Positions 7,996-16,631 of a DNA stretch of 31,330 nt are shown here, piece by piece. The number at the start of each line of letters is the position of its first letter. Position 1 is the stretch's first letter. The position numbers were made by a program, and so were the translations under genes. The stretch is from an uncultured Collinsella sp. (lineage in GTDB: Bacteria > Actinomycetota > Coriobacteriia > Coriobacteriales > Coriobacteriaceae), in contig UQYA01000010.1 in NCBI GenBank assembly GCA_900545165.1, positions 1-31,330 on the forward strand. Direction: 5' to 3'. The notes under the pieces were generated by a model. It was not told the origin of the DNA and did no database searches. It was given only the letters and a program-made list of their open reading frames with translations.

Positions 7996-9516
7996 GTGAG
8001 AGAGGAGAGCCCCCGACAAGGTATGAGGAGGCCCGACTCGGACCGTGCTTCCTCACGTCGCACCACACCGCGTTCCAGCCGCGGCGGGCAGTCGTTTAGC
8101 GAACGCTATATTGCCGGCGTTCCCGCCCGTATCATGCGCCCCCGTTTGATATTCATGGCCTGCTTGTTTACCTTGGTATGCTTTGGCCTGCTGATGGTGT
8201 ACTCGGCGTCTTCGGTCGAGGCGCTGCACGAGAATGGCTCGGCGACGTTTTTTCTGGGTCGACAGGCCGCGTTTGCCGTGGTCGGTGTTCTGGCGCTGAT
8301 TGCCATCGTGCGCGTTTTGCCGGACAGCTGGTTTGGGGAGGATGTGCTCAGGATCTTCCTCATAGGCATGATAGGGCTACTGTTTTTGGTGTTCTTGGTG
8401 GGCAGCGGCAGCCGTGGCGCCACGCGCTGGCTCAACATCGCCGGCATTCAGTTCCAGCCTTCCGAGTTTTTAAAGCCATTTGCCATTGCGTATTCGGCCA
8501 TCATGCTTGATCGCTTCTTTTCGCCCGGTGGCAACATCAACGAATTCCTTCGTAAGATGGGCATCTACCTGGGCATTTCGCTCTTTCTGATCTTTATCCA
8601 GCCCGATTTCGGTACTGTCCTGATCATCCTGTTGACCCTCATGTGCATGGCGTTGTTTGCGGGTCTCGATCCCAGATTTATCATCGGCGTGCTAATCTTC
8701 GGCATTCTCGTGATCGTGATTGCGCTTGTCGCAGAGCCGTACCGTATGGTGCGTATTCAGGTTGCCTTGAACCCTTGGGCCGACGAGTATGGTGACGGCT
8801 ATCAGGCCACGCTTGCCATCATGGCCTTTGCCTCGGGCGGTCTGTTCGGCCGCGGCATCGGCAACTCAACCATGAAGTACTCGTATCTGCCCGAGGCGCA
8901 CAATGACTACATCCTGGCCATCATTGGCGAGGAAGTCGGTTTTGTCGGAACCGTGCTGTTCTTCTTGGTGTTTGCGATGCTGATCTACTCGGCGTTTCGC
9001 ATTGCCGAGCAGGCGACCGATCGGCGGGGCGCGCTCATGGCGTCTGGCTCCGCGGTCATTCTCGCGGTGCAGTTTTTGATTAACGCGCTGGGCATCCTCA
9101 ACGTGTTTCCCATGACGGGCAAACCGTTGCCGTTTATTAGCTACGGCGGTTCGTCGATTATTGTGTCGCTCATGCTTGCCGGGTTGATCCTGCGCGTTTC
9201 GTACGAGAGCGCCCGCCGCGATGAGTATGACCGCCGCCGTGAGAGCTTTGCCGTTATGGATGAGAGTACCGCCGGCGTGCCCCACGTGCGCGGCGAGCGA
9301 TCTTCGCGTAACGGTTTTACCGTCCTGGATGGCTCTGCGACCGACCCCGCAGCCCGCCCGCGTCAGCGAACGGCGCCGCAAGGTCGTCCTCAGCGCCCCA
9401 CTCCTCGCAATGCGGGCGGCGGATATAATCGAATCGATTTGAACTCAGACCCGTCGGCGCGTCTGCGTACCGACGGCCAGGGACCGCGTGTACGAAGGGA
9501 CTACCATGACCGATAA
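7996..9516 (+). CDS. ftsW: SEDS peptidoglycan polymerase FtsW
   Basis: FtsW polymerises lipid II into glycan strands at the septum and pairs with FtsI. The protein has a 45-residue Arg/Ser-rich cytoplasmic tail, about ten membrane segments (roughly 50-400), and a further cytoplasmic tail of about 100 residues rich in Arg, Pro and Gly. Signature stretches are QPSEFLK (154-160), NPWADEYGDGYQ (259-270), and LPEAHNDYI, in which Asp304 aligns with the catalytic aspartate of SEDS enzymes. The start is a GTG with AGGGG five bases upstream. ATG 8023 is an alternative that would remove nine residues. The 3' end overlaps murG by 11 bp. SEDS family membership is certain; the FtsW call rather than RodA comes from the gene order. 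Confidence 0.94.
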   Translation: MREESPRQGMRRPDSDRASSRRTTPRSSRGGQSFSERYIAGVPARIMRPRLIFMACLFTLVCFGLLMVYSASSVEALHENGSATFFLGRQAAFAVVGVLALIAIVRVLPDSWFGEDVLRIFLIGMIGLLFLVFLVGSGSRGATRWLNIAGIQFQPSEFLKPFAIAYSAIMLDRFFSPGGNINEFLRKMGIYLGISLFLIFIQPDFGTVLIILLTLMCMALFAGLDPRFIIGVLIFGILVIVIALVAEPYRMVRIQVALNPWADEYGDGYQATLAIMAFASGGLFGRGIGNSTMKYSYLPEAHNDYILAIIGEEVGFVGTVLFFLVFAMLIYSAFRIAEQATDRRGALMASGSAVILAVQFLINALGILNVFPMTGKPLPFISYGGSSIIVSLMLAGLILRVSYESARRDEYDRRRESFAVMDESTAGVPHVRGERSSRNGFTVLDGSATDPAARPRQRTAPQGRPQRPTPRNAGGGYNRIDLNSDPSARLRTDGQGPRVRRDYHDR

Positions 9517-10621
9517 AATGACCGTTGCTATTGCAGCCGGCGGCACGGCAGGACACATCAACCCCGCGCTCGCCTTGGCCGAAGAGCTGCGTGACCGTGG
9601 CCACCACGTTGTGTTCGTGGGCCAGTCGCGCAAGCTCGAGGGTCGTCTGGTCCCCGAGGCTGGGTTTGATTTTGTGCCCATTACGGTCACGGGCTTCGAC
9701 CGCTCCCGCCCTTGGACGGCGCTGACCTCGCTGTGGCGTGTCAACAAGGCCAAGCGTGCGATCGCCAGTCATTTCTCAAAGGTCGGCAAGCCCGATGCCG
9801 CCATCGGTTTTGGTGCCTATGTCGAGGTTCCACTGCTGGGGTGGTGCAAGGACGCAGGCGTGCCGTATCTGCTGCATGAGCAGAACTCTGTTCCGGGCCT
9901 GGCCAACAAGATGATGAACTCCCACGCCGCCCGCGTGTGCATCTCGGTGCCGGCAGCGCGCTCGGTCTTTGAGCGCGAAGGTGACCCTGACCACGTGCTC
10001 ATGACCGGCAATCCCGTACGTCGCTCGGTAATCGAGGGCGATCGCGCTCGCGGCCGCAAGGCACTTGGCGTTCCCGAGGACGCTACGCTGCTGCTCGTCT
10101 TTGGCGGTTCACTTGGCGCCCAGCACCTCAACGAGCGCGTGGCTTCGCTCAAAAACGAGCTGCTTTCGCGCAAGAACCTCTATGTGTTGCATTCGACGGG
10201 TGCCGACGGCTTTGAGGAGACCGAGCGCGCTTTGGCGCTGACGCCCGAGGAGGCGAAGCGTTACCGCGTCCAGCCTTACATCGACAACATGGGCGATATG
10301 CTGGCTGCTGCCGATTTGGTGCTCTCGCGTTCGGGCGCATCGAGCGTGGCCGAGATCGCTGCGCTCGCCGTGCCTTCGGTGCTCGTGCCGTATCCGCATG
10401 CGACAGCCGACCACCAAACCACCAATGCTCGTTATCTGGTCGACGCCGGGGCCGGCGTGCTCTGCGCCGATGCCGATATCGACGGTTCTGCCTTTGCCGA
10501 TGAGCTGCTGCACCTGGTCGATGACGCGGCGGCGCGCGACGCCATGCGTCAGGCGGCGCGTGGTCTGGCTCAGGATAGGGCCGCCGCTCTTCTGGCGGAT
10601 GCGGTAGAGGGTTTGCGTTAG
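9506..10621 (+). CDS. murG: UDP-GlcNAc:lipid I N-acetylglucosaminyltransferase MurG
   Basis: MurG adds GlcNAc to lipid I, giving lipid II, at the inner membrane face. This GT28-family protein (371 aa) has the N-terminal glycine loop GGTAGHINP (12-20), HEQN (124-127), and the late sugar-nucleotide site with GASSVAEIAA and PYPHATADHQTTNA. I chose ATG 9506 because AAGGGA lies six bases upstream and the protein then starts just before the glycine loop. An upstream GTG at 9488 lacks such a site. It overlaps the end of ftsW by 11 bp, which suggests translational coupling. Confidence 0.95.
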   Translation: MTDKMTVAIAAGGTAGHINPALALAEELRDRGHHVVFVGQSRKLEGRLVPEAGFDFVPITVTGFDRSRPWTALTSLWRVNKAKRAIASHFSKVGKPDAAIGFGAYVEVPLLGWCKDAGVPYLLHEQNSVPGLANKMMNSHAARVCISVPAARSVFEREGDPDHVLMTGNPVRRSVIEGDRARGRKALGVPEDATLLLVFGGSLGAQHLNERVASLKNELLSRKNLYVLHSTGADGFEETERALALTPEEAKRYRVQPYIDNMGDMLAAADLVLSRSGASSVAEIAALAVPSVLVPYPHATADHQTTNARYLVDAGAGVLCADADIDGSAFADELLHLVDDAAARDAMRQAARGLAQDRAAALLADAVEGLR

Positions 10622-10718
10622 TTAGACGGGATATCGTCGGTCGCCCTCGCGCTGATGCGGTAGGTGCGGTACAGTTAACGGGTTACAGGCAGTGTTTACG
10701 CAAGGAGTACACGAGCAC

Positions 10719-12137
10719 ATGGCTGATTCCCAGACTGCAACCTCCGCGCCCGAGTTTAAGAGCGCCCACTTTATCGGTATCGGCGGCGCCGGCATGAGCG
10801 GCATCGCCCTCGTTCTTCACGAGCGCGGTTATGCCGTTACCGGCTCCGACCTTAAGACGTCACGTTATATCCGCCAGCTTACCCGCGCTGGCGTGAAGGT
10901 GCATGTGGGCCATGAGGCCGCCACGATCGACGAGGTCAAGCCCGACGTGGTTGTTGTCTCCACCGCTATTCCGGAGTCCAACCCTGAACTCGTGCGCGCT
11001 CGCGAGCTTGGTATTCCCGTGTGGCCCCGTGCCAAGATGCTCTCTGCTTTGGGCCACGGCTACACCACCGTCGCTGTTGCCGGCACGCATGGCAAGACCA
11101 CCACGTCTTCGATGTGCGCCACCATGCTCGACCGCATGGGTCTGGATCCGAGCTTCCTGATCGGTGGCATCGTCGAGGGCTATGACACGAACGGCAAGAA
11201 CGGCTCGGGCGACTATTTTGTCGCCGAGGCCGACGAGTCCGACAGCTCCTTCCTGTTCCTGAACCCCAACGTGGTCATCGTGACCAACGTCGAGGCCGAC
11301 CACCTCGATCACTACTCGGGTATCGAGGAGATCGAGGCAACTTTCGCCAAATTCATGAGCCTGGTGGGCGAGGACGGCACCGTCATCGTCTGCGGTGAGG
11401 ACCCGCATCTGGTCGAGCTCGCCAAGTCGACGGGTCGTCACGTGCTTTCCTACGGCTTTGCCGAGAGCAACGACATCGTCTGCATGCACCCGGATGTCAA
11501 GGGCATCCAGAGCGACTTTATCGTTCGCTTTGAGGACGGCACTGAGCACGCTGTGGAGATCAAGAGCAATCCCGGTCGCCACAACATGCTCAACGCCACG
11601 GCGGTGCTCACCGTCGCCCATGTCCTGGGCCTTGACATCGACGCCGCCGCCAAGGCGCTCTCGAGCTTTGAGGGCGTCCGCCGTCGCTTTACCCACGTGG
11701 GCGATATCGATGGCATCACCGTGGTCGATGATTACGGCCATCACCCCACCGAGATCAAGGCGACGCTTGCTGCCGCTTCGTCGCTGGGCTACAAGCACGT
11801 CGACGTCGTGTTCCAGCCGCACCGCTATTCGCGCCTGCAGGCCCTGTGCGACGACTTTGCCGATGCATTTGCCAATGCCGATAAACTGCTGCTGATTGAT
11901 GTGTTCTCGGCTGGCGAGATGCCCATTCCGGGTGTCACCTCTAAGATGCTCGCCGATACCGTGCGCGCCAAGCATCCTGGCAAGGAGGTCGTGTACTGCT
12001 CCAGCCGTCTTGAGCTCAATCAGGAGCTCGAGCAGATGGTGGGCGCGGGCGACCTGCTGCTCACTATGGGTGCTGGTGACGTTACGACCGTCGGCCCCGA
12101 GTTCATTGAGTATCTGACTGCCAAGAAAGACGCTTAA
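10719..12137 (+). CDS. murC: UDP-MurNAc:L-alanine ligase MurC
   Basis: MurC makes the first peptide bond of the stem, L-Ala onto UDP-MurNAc, using ATP. The 472-residue protein shows the N-terminal HFIGIGGAGMSGIA (17-30), the ATP loop GTHGKTTTSS (122-131), EADESDSSFL, and DDYGHHPTEIKATL near the start of the C-terminal domain, all typical of MurC. ATG 10719 is preceded by AAGGAG at 11 bases; an upstream GTG at 10692 would add nine residues but has no ribosome site. A 97-bp gap separates it from murG, with no clear promoter or terminator in it. Confidence 0.96.
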   Translation: MADSQTATSAPEFKSAHFIGIGGAGMSGIALVLHERGYAVTGSDLKTSRYIRQLTRAGVKVHVGHEAATIDEVKPDVVVVSTAIPESNPELVRARELGIPVWPRAKMLSALGHGYTTVAVAGTHGKTTTSSMCATMLDRMGLDPSFLIGGIVEGYDTNGKNGSGDYFVAEADESDSSFLFLNPNVVIVTNVEADHLDHYSGIEEIEATFAKFMSLVGEDGTVIVCGEDPHLVELAKSTGRHVLSYGFAESNDIVCMHPDVKGIQSDFIVRFEDGTEHAVEIKSNPGRHNMLNATAVLTVAHVLGLDIDAAAKALSSFEGVRRRFTHVGDIDGITVVDDYGHHPTEIKATLAAASSLGYKHVDVVFQPHRYSRLQALCDDFADAFANADKLLLIDVFSAGEMPIPGVTSKMLADTVRAKHPGKEVVYCSSRLELNQELEQMVGAGDLLLTMGAGDVTTVGPEFIEYLTAKKDA

Positions 12138-12142
12138 GTCTA

Positions 12143-13054
12143 ATGGGTCTGTTTAACGCCGTCATGGCGCTCTCGGGCATGATCGACACGGATGTGATCG
12201 AGGACGAGCGCCTTGCGCGTCATACGAGCTATCGTATCGGCGGCAAGGCCGACCTCTTTGTGACGTGCCATAGCTATCATGCCCTCCGCCGCGCCGTGGC
12301 GGTGCTCGATCGCGAGCAGGTGCCGTGGGTCATCATCGGCAAGGGCTCCAATCTGCTGGTTGCCGATGGCGGTTATCGCGGTGCCGTCATTTCGCTCGGA
12401 CGTGAGTTTCAGCGCACGGTTGTTGCCGATGACGGTTGTACGCTGACGGTCGGTGCGGGCGTGATGTTTGCGCGCCTGGTCAACGATGCCCTGTCGCGTA
12501 GCCTCTCGGGCCTTGAGTTTGCCGTTGGCATCCCTGGTTCGGTTGGCGGTGCGATATCTATGAATGCAGGCACACGGACCGAGTGGATTGGCTCGCTGGT
12601 TGAGGATGTCGTAACGTTTGACCCGGCATCCGGTATCAAGCATTATGCGGGGTCCGAGATCACTTGGGGCTACCGAGAATGTAGCCTTCCCCGCAATGAG
12701 ATCATCCTCGAGTGCGTGCTCAAGCTTAAACCGGCGCCCAAGGCCGACATTCGCGAGCGCATGGAGCGGTACCTTACGAGGCGCAAGCGTACACAGCCCA
12801 TGGGTCGCGCATCCTGCGGGTCGGTCTTTCGCAATCCGCCCGATGCGAGCGTGGGCAAGCTTATCGAGGATTGTGGATTAAAGGGTTTTTCGATTGGCGG
12901 CGCGGAAGTTTCGCCCGTTCACGCTAATTTTATCGTTAATAACGGAACTGCCTCGGCCGATGACGTTGCCGCGGTTATCAGACATGTGCACGGAAAGGTG
13001 AGGGAGGCGTATGGCATCGAGCTCAGACCGGAAGTTAAATTCCTCGGCTTCTAG
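12143..13054 (+). CDS. murB: UDP-N-acetylenolpyruvoylglucosamine reductase MurB
   Basis: MurB is an FAD flavoprotein that reduces UDP-GlcNAc-enolpyruvate to UDP-MurNAc with NADPH. At 303 residues it is of the shorter Gram-positive type. It shows TSYRIGGKAD (28-37), the FAD-binding GKGSNLLV (67-74) and GIPGSVGGA (129-137), and the active-site GSVFRNP with Ser227 as the likely proton donor. The start is five bases after the murC stop and has only a weak ribosome site, so it is probably coupled to murC. Its 3' end overlaps ftsQ by 44 bp. murB between murC and ftsQ is a known arrangement in Gram-positive dcw clusters. Confidence 0.94.
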   Translation: MGLFNAVMALSGMIDTDVIEDERLARHTSYRIGGKADLFVTCHSYHALRRAVAVLDREQVPWVIIGKGSNLLVADGGYRGAVISLGREFQRTVVADDGCTLTVGAGVMFARLVNDALSRSLSGLEFAVGIPGSVGGAISMNAGTRTEWIGSLVEDVVTFDPASGIKHYAGSEITWGYRECSLPRNEIILECVLKLKPAPKADIRERMERYLTRRKRTQPMGRASCGSVFRNPPDASVGKLIEDCGLKGFSIGGAEVSPVHANFIVNNGTASADDVAAVIRHVHGKVREAYGIELRPEVKFLGF

Positions 13055-14267
13055 AGCATCGAAACCCACCTTCCGCCGCGCCGGAGGGCGTTCCGGCGCG
13101 CCTGCCAAACCTCAACGCAATACCGTCGCGCACTCTAAGTCTGTCGGGCATGCTCGACAGACCAGTCGTCCGGTTGTCGGCTCGCAGCTCGGTAATCGTC
13201 CGGCCGCAAAAAAGTCCTCGCGTCCCTCGGTGACGTCAAAGCCTGTTATGGGCGCCAAACCTGCCCGTCCCATGGCAACTCCTAAGCCCTCGACGGGAAC
13301 TAAGGCGGCGCGTCCGGGTCGCACGCTGGGCGCATCGAAACCGCGCTCGCTGACATCGGTGCCGGCTACCGCCAAGAAGCCTTCGGGTAAAAAAGGCGTC
13401 AACCCGTTGTCTTCACTTGGGGCGATGGCAAATAAAACGTCAGACGCCGCTTCTCTCGTTACAGGCAAAGGCAAAATCGTGGGCGGCGTTCTGGCCGTCT
13501 TGGCCGTGCTCGTCGTCGTTGCCGTCGTGGTGATCAACTCTGGATTGTTTACCGCCACTGATATTCAGATTCAAGGCAGCGAGCATGTGACGAAGCACGA
13601 TGCTATCCAGCTGATCGATTTGCCCGAGGGAACGTCGCTTTTTAACGTCGATCCTGACCAGATTACCGAGGACCTCAAGCAGAACCCGTGGGTGTCGGGC
13701 GTGGATGTCCAGCGTCAGTTCCCGCATACGCTCATCATTACGCCTATGGAGCGCAAGGTCATCGCAATTGCCTATATCAGCTCCGATGACCTTGCCTGGG
13801 CCATCGGGGATGATGACACCTGGATCGCCCCGCTGTCGACGTCGGTCGAAGTGGATGACCAGGGCAACGTCATCACGACGGGGCAGGGCTCAAATACCCT
13901 GACCGGCATTGATGCCGCGCTGGCGCTCGCTAAGCACTATGGCGCGGTGTTGTTGACTGATGTCTCGGCGGATGTCGCTCCGGTTTCCGGCCAGGCGGTG
14001 AGCTCCAAGGCCGTTAAGGCTGGCTTGGATTATGTGCGTGGTTTTTCGAGCGAGTTCTTGGGACAAGTCAAGGATATTTCCACGCCTTCGGTCGAAGCCA
14101 TCTCGGCAAACCTCAATAACGGCATTGAGGTGTCGCTGGGTGATTCGAACGATATCGTCAAGAAGGAGCGCGTAGTCACCAAGCTGCTTTCGCAGGTAGA
14201 GGGCGTAACGTATATCAATGTGCGCTCTCCGGGTAACTATACATTTAGGAACGCTCCGACCTCGTAG
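13011..14267 (+). CDS. ftsQ: Cell division protein FtsQ/DivIB with long basic N-terminal tail
   Basis: A bitopic divisome protein (418 aa). The first 150 residues are a cytoplasmic, Lys/Arg/Ser/Pro-rich low-complexity tail. One membrane segment (about 156-176) follows, and then a POTRA domain (about 182-250) with the typical NPWVSGVDVQRQFPHTLII core. The rest forms the extracytoplasmic beta domain. FtsQ/DivIB connects FtsL and DivIC/FtsB. ATG 13011 is preceded by GGGAGG inside murB, giving a 44-bp overlap. The basic tail is longer than in most FtsQ proteins. Position directly before ftsZ supports the call. Confidence 0.88.
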   Translation: MASSSDRKLNSSASRASKPTFRRAGGRSGAPAKPQRNTVAHSKSVGHARQTSRPVVGSQLGNRPAAKKSSRPSVTSKPVMGAKPARPMATPKPSTGTKAARPGRTLGASKPRSLTSVPATAKKPSGKKGVNPLSSLGAMANKTSDAASLVTGKGKIVGGVLAVLAVLVVVAVVVINSGLFTATDIQIQGSEHVTKHDAIQLIDLPEGTSLFNVDPDQITEDLKQNPWVSGVDVQRQFPHTLIITPMERKVIAIAYISSDDLAWAIGDDDTWIAPLSTSVEVDDQGNVITTGQGSNTLTGIDAALALAKHYGAVLLTDVSADVAPVSGQAVSSKAVKAGLDYVRGFSSEFLGQVKDISTPSVEAISANLNNGIEVSLGDSNDIVKKERVVTKLLSQVEGVTYINVRSPGNYTFRNAPTS

Positions 14268-14465
14268 CGCTGGTTGATGCTTTGTTGAGGGGTCATACCA
14301 CGCCGTTTATCTGGTTTGTTTGGTTTTCACGGTCAATTATTTGACTGATACGTTCATAATGTGCAACCATAATACGGTTTACCTTTGCATTTACTTTCAA
14401 CCTGAAGGTTAATGTGCGCGGGGTCGACCCATGCTATGGCTATAACCTTTGTTCGGAGGACCGAC
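14268..14465 (+). promoter_or_regulatory. ftsQ-ftsZ intergenic region, probable ftsZ promoter region
   Basis: This 198-bp gap is clearly more AT-rich than its surroundings, as expected for a dedicated ftsZ promoter. Candidate elements are TTGACT (14341-14346) and CATAAT at 14355 and 14368, but none pair at a 16-18 bp spacing. TTCACG (14326-14331) with TACGTT (14349-14354) has a 17-bp spacer but a poor -10. AACCT-GA-AGGTT (14399-14410) is a small dyad. The CGGAGGA before ATG 14466 is a strong ribosome site. I can support a promoter region but not an exact promoter. Confidence 0.4.
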
Positions 14466-15620
14466 ATGCACGAGACAGAGATCAACAACTACCTTGCCGT
14501 CATTAAGGTGGTCGGCGTCGGCGGCGGCGGTACCAACGCGGTCAATCGAATGATCGAAGAGGGCATCCGCGGCGTCGAGTTTGTTGCCATCAACACCGAT
14601 GCTCAGGCACTCGCGATCTCTGATGCCGATATCAAGGTGCACATCGGCACCGACCTTACCCGCGGCCTGGGCGCCGGCGCCAACCCCGAGGTTGGCCGCA
14701 AGGCTGCCGATGAGTCCCGCGACGACATTGCCGAGGCGCTCGCTGGCGCTGACATGGTGTTCATCACCTGCGGCGAGGGCGGTGGCACCGGTACCGGCGC
14801 TGCTCCCATCGTTGCCGATATCGCGATGAACGAGGTCGGTGCGCTGACCGTCGCCGTCGTGACCAAGCCCTTCACCTTCGAGGGCCGCAAGCGCAAGAAG
14901 AGCGCCGAGGAGGGCATTAAGACCCTCTCCGATTGCGTCGACACCATGATCGTCATCCCTAACGATAAGCTGCTCGACATCGCCGAGAAGAAGACCACCA
15001 TGCTCGAGGCCTTCGCGATTGCCGATGGCGTCCTTTCCCAGGGCACCCAGGGCATCACCGACCTCATCACCGTCCCCGGTATCATCAACTTGGACTTCGC
15101 CGATGTTAAGACCATCATGAAGCAGGCCGGTACCGCCATGATGGGTATCGGTACCTCTTCTGGGGATACCCGTGCCGTCGACGCTGCCCAGCAGGCCATC
15201 TCCAGCCCGCTGCTCGAGAGCTCCATCGATGGCGCCACGCGCGTGCTGCTCTCCATCGCCGGTTCCAAGGACCTGGGCATCCAGGAGATCAGCGACGCCG
15301 CCGACGTTGTCGCCAACGCCGTCGACCCCGAGGCCAACATCATCTTCGGTACCGTTGTCGACGAGTCCCTGGGCGATCAGGTGCGTATCACCGTCATCGC
15401 TACGGGCTTCTCCGACTCCAACGTCAACCGTCAGGACGAGCTCTTTGCTGCTCAGCAGTCTCAGAGCAAGGCCGCTGCCTCCGCTGAGCCGCAGCGCACC
15501 GCTCCTGCCACGAGCCCGGCTCAGGCCGCTCCGACCCGCAACGTCGGTGGCACCGAGCTTCCTAACTTCGGCAACGATCAGTTCGAGCTTCCCGACTTCC
15601 TGAAGCGCGGTAGCTTCTAA
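14466..15620 (+). CDS. ftsZ: Cell division protein FtsZ
   Basis: FtsZ is the tubulin-like GTPase that forms the division ring. The 384-residue protein has GVGGGGTNAVNRM (17-29), the GTP-binding GGGTGTG (105-111) and the catalytic T7 loop NLDFADV (208-214). A short Ala/Ser/Pro-rich linker leads to the C-terminal partner-binding peptide FELPDFLKRGSF. With no ftsA in the cluster, SepF (21985) is the likely membrane tether that binds this tail. ATG 14466 is chosen for the CGGAGGA five bases upstream and because it puts the conserved core at the normal distance from the N-terminus. Codons look more uniform than in the neighbours, as for a highly expressed gene. Confidence 0.98.
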   Translation: MHETEINNYLAVIKVVGVGGGGTNAVNRMIEEGIRGVEFVAINTDAQALAISDADIKVHIGTDLTRGLGAGANPEVGRKAADESRDDIAEALAGADMVFITCGEGGGTGTGAAPIVADIAMNEVGALTVAVVTKPFTFEGRKRKKSAEEGIKTLSDCVDTMIVIPNDKLLDIAEKKTTMLEAFAIADGVLSQGTQGITDLITVPGIINLDFADVKTIMKQAGTAMMGIGTSSGDTRAVDAAQQAISSPLLESSIDGATRVLLSIAGSKDLGIQEISDAADVVANAVDPEANIIFGTVVDESLGDQVRITVIATGFSDSNVNRQDELFAAQQSQSKAAASAEPQRTAPATSPAQAAPTRNVGGTELPNFGNDQFELPDFLKRGSF

Positions 15621-15645
15621 GTCGTTCTTTGCATTGTTGTGCACA

Positions 15646-15679
15646 GGGGCGTGTCCGTATGGACGCGCCCTTTTTATTT
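15646..15679 (+). terminator. Rho-independent terminator after ftsZ
   Basis: A 10-bp stem, GGGCGTGTCC (15647-15656) with GGACGCGCCC (15661-15670), has one G-U pair and a GTAT loop, and is followed at once by TTTTTATTT. It closes the dcw transcription unit. Confidence 0.9.
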
Positions 15680-15765
15680 CGACTTTGTAAACTAGAACCT
15701 CCAATCTCCTTACGTTCCCTTTACGATTGCCTCCAGCGCAGCAGGTATCCTTTTAGAGAAGTATG

Positions 15766-15788
15766 ACAGCCGTATAAACGCGGGCTGT
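15766..15788 (+). promoter_or_regulatory. Dyad around a -10-like box upstream of pgeF
   Basis: ACAGCC (15766-15771) and GGCTGT (15783-15788) form an inverted repeat with an 11-base spacer that contains TATAAA (15773-15778), a good -10 candidate. No clear -35 is seen. TATGACAG at 15762-15769 is the reverse complement of one half of the E. coli Pho box (CTGTCATA), but only one half is present. Since the downstream operon includes pst, a phosphate-responsive operator is conceivable but unproven. Confidence 0.35.
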
Positions 15789-15830
15789 AGCGGCGATGCC
15801 GCGGTACTTGTGTTATTAGGAGGCTTTAGT

Positions 15831-16631
15831 ATGGCAGCACGTGCGGACAACGTTTCGCGTGTCGACCATGATGGAGTTACGTTGGTGGAGGGCGCGACAT
15901 CCGATGTTCGCTTTGCCTTCACCGAGCGCGCCGGTGGCGTTTCCGAAGATGCGTACTCCTCACTTAACTTGGGCTCGCATGTTGGCGATGACCCCTTTGC
16001 TGTTCAAGAAAATCGTCGTCGTGCGCTCGAAGCTATGGGTGCCGCCGAGTGCGAGCACAACCTGCTCGTTCCCAATCAGGTCCATGGTGATCATATCGTT
16101 GCGGTGACCTCGAACGGCGCCGATGACCTTGAGGACGTTCGCGAGCAGATTGCCGAGGGCTGTGATGCCATCGTCTGCACGGCGCATAACGTGCCCGTGC
16201 TGCTCTGCTTTGCCGACTGCGTTCCCGTGGTGCTGGTGGCCCCTGGCGGATTTGCCGTGGTGCACTCCGGTTGGAAGGGCACGATTGCACGTATTTCTGC
16301 CAAGGCGTGCCAGGCGCTTTGCGATGCTGCCGGCTGCGATGCGAGCGACGTTTCCGCCTATATCGGCCCCCATATCTTGGGTGACGAATATGAGGTATCC
16401 CAGGAACTCATGGATCGCTTTGCCGCCGAGTTCTCTTGCATCGATGCGAGTGCCTCTCGCATGCTCGATCTTTCCGCTGCCATTCGCGAGGCGCTGGTAG
16501 ATGTCGGTGTCGACGCGGATAATATCGTGGATACCCAGCTTTCGACTGTGCGTCAGAACGACCGCTTTTATTCCTACCGTAACGAGAACGGCACCTGTGG
16601 GCGCCATGCTGCGATCGGCGTGATGCTATGA
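15831..16631 (+). CDS. pgeF: PgeF family protein (YfiH/YlmD, laccase-domain; peptidoglycan editing or purine nucleoside phosphorylase)
   Basis: This 266-residue protein belongs to the DUF152/YfiH family. The metal-binding residues typical of the family are in place: NQVHG (His85), FADCVP (Cys130) and HSGWKG (His145). Family members have been reported both to guard against wrong amino acids in UDP-MurNAc-peptides (PgeF) and to act as purine nucleoside phosphorylase/adenosine deaminase; the sequence does not decide between these. ATG 15831 has a perfect AGGAGG seven bases upstream. The stop overlaps the pstS start (ATGA), so the gene is co-translated with a phosphate-import operon. In Bacillus-type genomes its neighbour is yggS, which here lies 4.5 kb downstream. 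Confidence 0.92.
   Translation: MAARADNVSRVDHDGVTLVEGATSDVRFAFTERAGGVSEDAYSSLNLGSHVGDDPFAVQENRRRALEAMGAAECEHNLLVPNQVHGDHIVAVTSNGADDLEDVREQIAEGCDAIVCTAHNVPVLLCFADCVPVVLVAPGGFAVVHSGWKGTIARISAKACQALCDAAGCDASDVSAYIGPHILGDEYEVSQELMDRFAAEFSCIDASASRMLDLSAAIREALVDVGVDADNIVDTQLSTVRQNDRFYSYRNENGTCGRHAAIGVML

Noticed and set aside
10860..11975. Minus-strand open frame antisense to murC
   Set aside because: Shadow frame of a certain MurC; composition typical of antisense translation (His, Asp, Val, Gly-rich).
14409..15704. Minus-strand open frame antisense to ftsZ
   Set aside because: Mirror of the strongly biased ftsZ codons; starts beyond the ftsZ terminator and has no domain.
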